Below, piece after piece: positions 62,524-64,000 of a stretch of 64,000 bases of DNA. The stretch comes from Verrucomicrobiota bacterium (GTDB lineage Bacteria > Auribacterota > JABMQX01 > JAFGEW01). Each line of letters starts with the position of its first letter. Within the stretch, counting starts at the first letter, position 1. A program made the position numbers and the translations under genes. Location: the NCBI GenBank assembly GCA_016931415.1, contig JAFGEW010000132.1, positions 62,001 to 126,000 on the forward strand, given 5' to 3'. The notes below the pieces were generated by a model. It was not told the DNA's origin. It saw nothing but the letters and a program-made list of their open reading frames with translations, and searched no databases.

Positions 62524-63444
62524 GTGAAGTTCGGCGCTCAGAGTGAAGCACAGACTCTTCGCACACTGCTCCTGCACCGGCCGAAGGCCGGGGATTTCCG
62601 CTGGGTGCGTGAGGACACGCAGGCTTACTACAACATCGATGCGACGCTCAATCCGGAGAAGTTCATCGCGGACTACGACAAGATGGTGGAGGCCTTCGCA
62701 TCGCAAGGCGTGGAGATCGTCTTCCTCACGGACGTGCTCAAGGGCCACGCCGAGGCGATGCGCTACATCTCGCGGCGGCCGAACCTGACCTACATGCGCG
62801 ATATGGCGACGGTGTACAACGACGGCGCCGTCGTGATGAACCCGTTCCTTAAGGGGCGGCAATGGGACGGGTGGGTCGTCGCGGAGTGCTTCCGGACGAT
62901 GGGTATTCCGATCCTGGGCGAGATCAGCTACCCAGGCTATCTCGAGGGCGGCGGCGTCGGATTCCTCAATAACAAGATCGGGTACGTGAGCCTCTGCGAC
63001 CGGGCGAACGAGGACGCGATCAATCAGCTCGCGTCGTGCGTGCTCAGCGGATCGCTCGAGCAGCTCGTGGTGGTCAACCTGCCCTACGGCCACGTCCACA
63101 TTGACGGGCTGTTCATGGTGGTTGACGAGAAGACGGCTTTCGCCTACCGGCCCGTGCTGGAGATCTCGCCGACGCGCGTGCTGCACCGCGGAGGTCGCGT
63201 CGAGCACGTATGGTTCCTCGACTACCTCGAGGCGCTCGGCTTCGATGTGATCGACGGCCCGGACCAGAATGAGATGAACTACGTCGCGTTCGCCCCGATG
63301 CGCGCGATCGGCTACGACTTCGTCACGACGAACGCCGGTGTCATCCGCTCGCGCGGCGGCGAGGTGGTCGCCATCCCGGGCGGCGAGCTTGCCAAAGGAC
63401 GCGGCGGCGTGCACTGCATGACGTGTCCCCTGCTGCGCGGGTGA
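62524..63444 (+). CDS. Amidinotransferase-fold enzyme (arginine deiminase/DDAH-like)
   Basis: A 306-aa alpha/beta-propeller of the guanidino-modifying superfamily. GTG start with AAAGGGA upstream. Motifs: NLTYMRDMATVYNDGAVVMN (substrate Asp region), EGGGVGFLNN, the catalytic His in YGHVHIDGLFMVVDEKTAF and the catalytic Cys in GVHCMTCPLLRG at the C terminus. The substrate (arginine, methylarginine or another guanidine) cannot be fixed. It hydrolyses or transfers a guanidino-type group. Confidence 0.85.
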   Translation: MKFGAQSEAQTLRTLLLHRPKAGDFRWVREDTQAYYNIDATLNPEKFIADYDKMVEAFASQGVEIVFLTDVLKGHAEAMRYISRRPNLTYMRDMATVYNDGAVVMNPFLKGRQWDGWVVAECFRTMGIPILGEISYPGYLEGGGVGFLNNKIGYVSLCDRANEDAINQLASCVLSGSLEQLVVVNLPYGHVHIDGLFMVVDEKTAFAYRPVLEISPTRVLHRGGRVEHVWFLDYLEALGFDVIDGPDQNEMNYVAFAPMRAIGYDFVTTNAGVIRSRGGEVVAIPGGELAKGRGGVHCMTCPLLRG

Positions 63445-63565
63445 CATCTGCACCGCTCCGTGTGACCATGCTCGCCCGTGTTGTCGCGGGACCTGAGGGC
63501 GGGAAGCATCAAGGGTGAGTCCATGCGCGCGCGCAGGCTGCACATGTGCAGGCACGCTTCGGCGC

Positions 63566-63967
63566 TGGGGGTACGGCGTGCGGTGGAACAGCGACCACGT
63601 GGCGATTGTCACGGACAAGCTGAGCGATCTTCTTGCGGAGATCGTGCGGGCTGATGCGCTCAGCCGGGTGCACTTGGCGCTCGACTATTTCGATGCCTCG
63701 ATCAACCGCGTTGGGGCGTGGGTGATCGGGATGAGGGCGACGCACCGGGCGCTGCTTGTGGCGCTTCTCGAGCCGATCGAGCGGCTGCGGCAGTATAAGG
63801 CGGCGGGTGACGGCTTCCGGCGTCTCGCGCTGCTTGAGGAATGTAAGTCTTTGCCGCATGGGGTGATATGGAAGCGCTGGTGCGAATCGAAGGGGGTGCC
63901 GGGTGACGAGCGCTGGCTCGATCGGGTGACGGATTACGAGCGGCTCGTGCAGCGCGGTCGGGGGTAG
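63566..63967 (+). pseudogene. rhaA: L-rhamnose isomerase, C-terminal fragment
   Basis: GVRWNSDHVAIVTDKLSDLL, VHLALDYFDASINRVGAWVI and RRLALLEECKSLPHGVIWKR match the last ~130 residues of L-rhamnose isomerase (full length about 420 aa). The upstream sequence back to 63445 does not encode the rest of the barrel, including most metal ligands. The fragment therefore appears truncated by deletion or rearrangement and should be inactive, although it retains an open frame. Confidence 0.8.
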
Positions 63968-64000
63968 ACTCGGCATGGTCTCTCGGCAAGTGACGGTGTC

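Overview
This GC-rich bacterial window looks like chromosome from an uncultured, free-living bacterium. Wzm/Wzt-type polysaccharide export genes, hairpin repeats of the kind common in Planctomycetes and other PVC or candidate-phylum genomes, HEAT/TPR proteins and a GH127 glycosidase point that way. There is no rRNA or other taxonomic marker, so the assignment is a guess. Housekeeping genes (mutY, fba, liv and mod transporters, one intact tRNA-Asn) are mixed with defence genes, selfish elements and gene remnants.

Layout. 1-4.4 kb: a type II-C CRISPR locus made of the 3' part of cas9, then cas1, cas2 and an array of 21 repeats with 30-bp spacers. Read on the minus strand, each repeat contains a near-consensus sigma70 promoter, so every spacer can be transcribed separately. 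4.4-7.6 kb: a GH127 glycosidase, a flavin-type protein and hairpin repeats. 7.7-15.3 kb: a surface-polysaccharide operon (Wzm/Wzt-type ABC exporter, a methyltransferase-methyltransferase-sulfotransferase fusion, an FkbM methyltransferase and two GT2 glycosyltransferases). 15.3-19.2 kb: a membrane protein, a MazF-like toxin in a three-gene overlapping operon, and mutY. 19.3-24.8 kb: a molybdate/tungstate-type ABC importer behind a consensus promoter, a HEAT-repeat membrane protein, a PAP2-like protein and fructose-bisphosphate aldolase. 24.8-31 kb: a GxxExxY gene with a tandem duplication, then a minus-strand operon from an ArsR regulator through a Cys-rich peptide, a membrane protein and DsrE to an ABC exporter whose ATPase and permease genes are separated by two other genes.

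31-36.2 kb: an acetyltransferase and a VSPLPERP-type protein sharing a diverged upstream element, an MBL-fold hydrolase, and a tRNA-Asn gene surrounded by three tRNA-like mosaics, two of which bracket a GIY-YIG nuclease gene. 36.6-45.3 kb: a complete Liv-type amino-acid importer whose operon also carries a 904-aa HD-like protein and a B12-binding radical SAM enzyme. 45.3-54.8 kb: a defence-like island with a 1405-aa NACHT/STAND NTPase carrying a C-terminal PD-(D/E)XK nuclease, gene remnants, and a SNF2 helicase/SWIM zinc-finger pair. 55-64 kb: a methyltransferase, a C39-like protease, a four-helix-bundle protein with a topoisomerase zinc ribbon, a BaiN-type flavoprotein carrying an in-frame palindromic insert, HEAT, RraB-like and TPR proteins, an amidinotransferase-fold enzyme and a truncated rhamnose isomerase.

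Best candidates for something new: the repeat-borne complete promoters (3.0-4.4 kb), the tRNA-Asn mosaic/GIY-YIG element (35.4-36.2 kb), the STAND NTPase with a C-terminal nuclease (45.3-49.6 kb), and the Liv operon with HD and radical SAM genes (36.6-45.3 kb).
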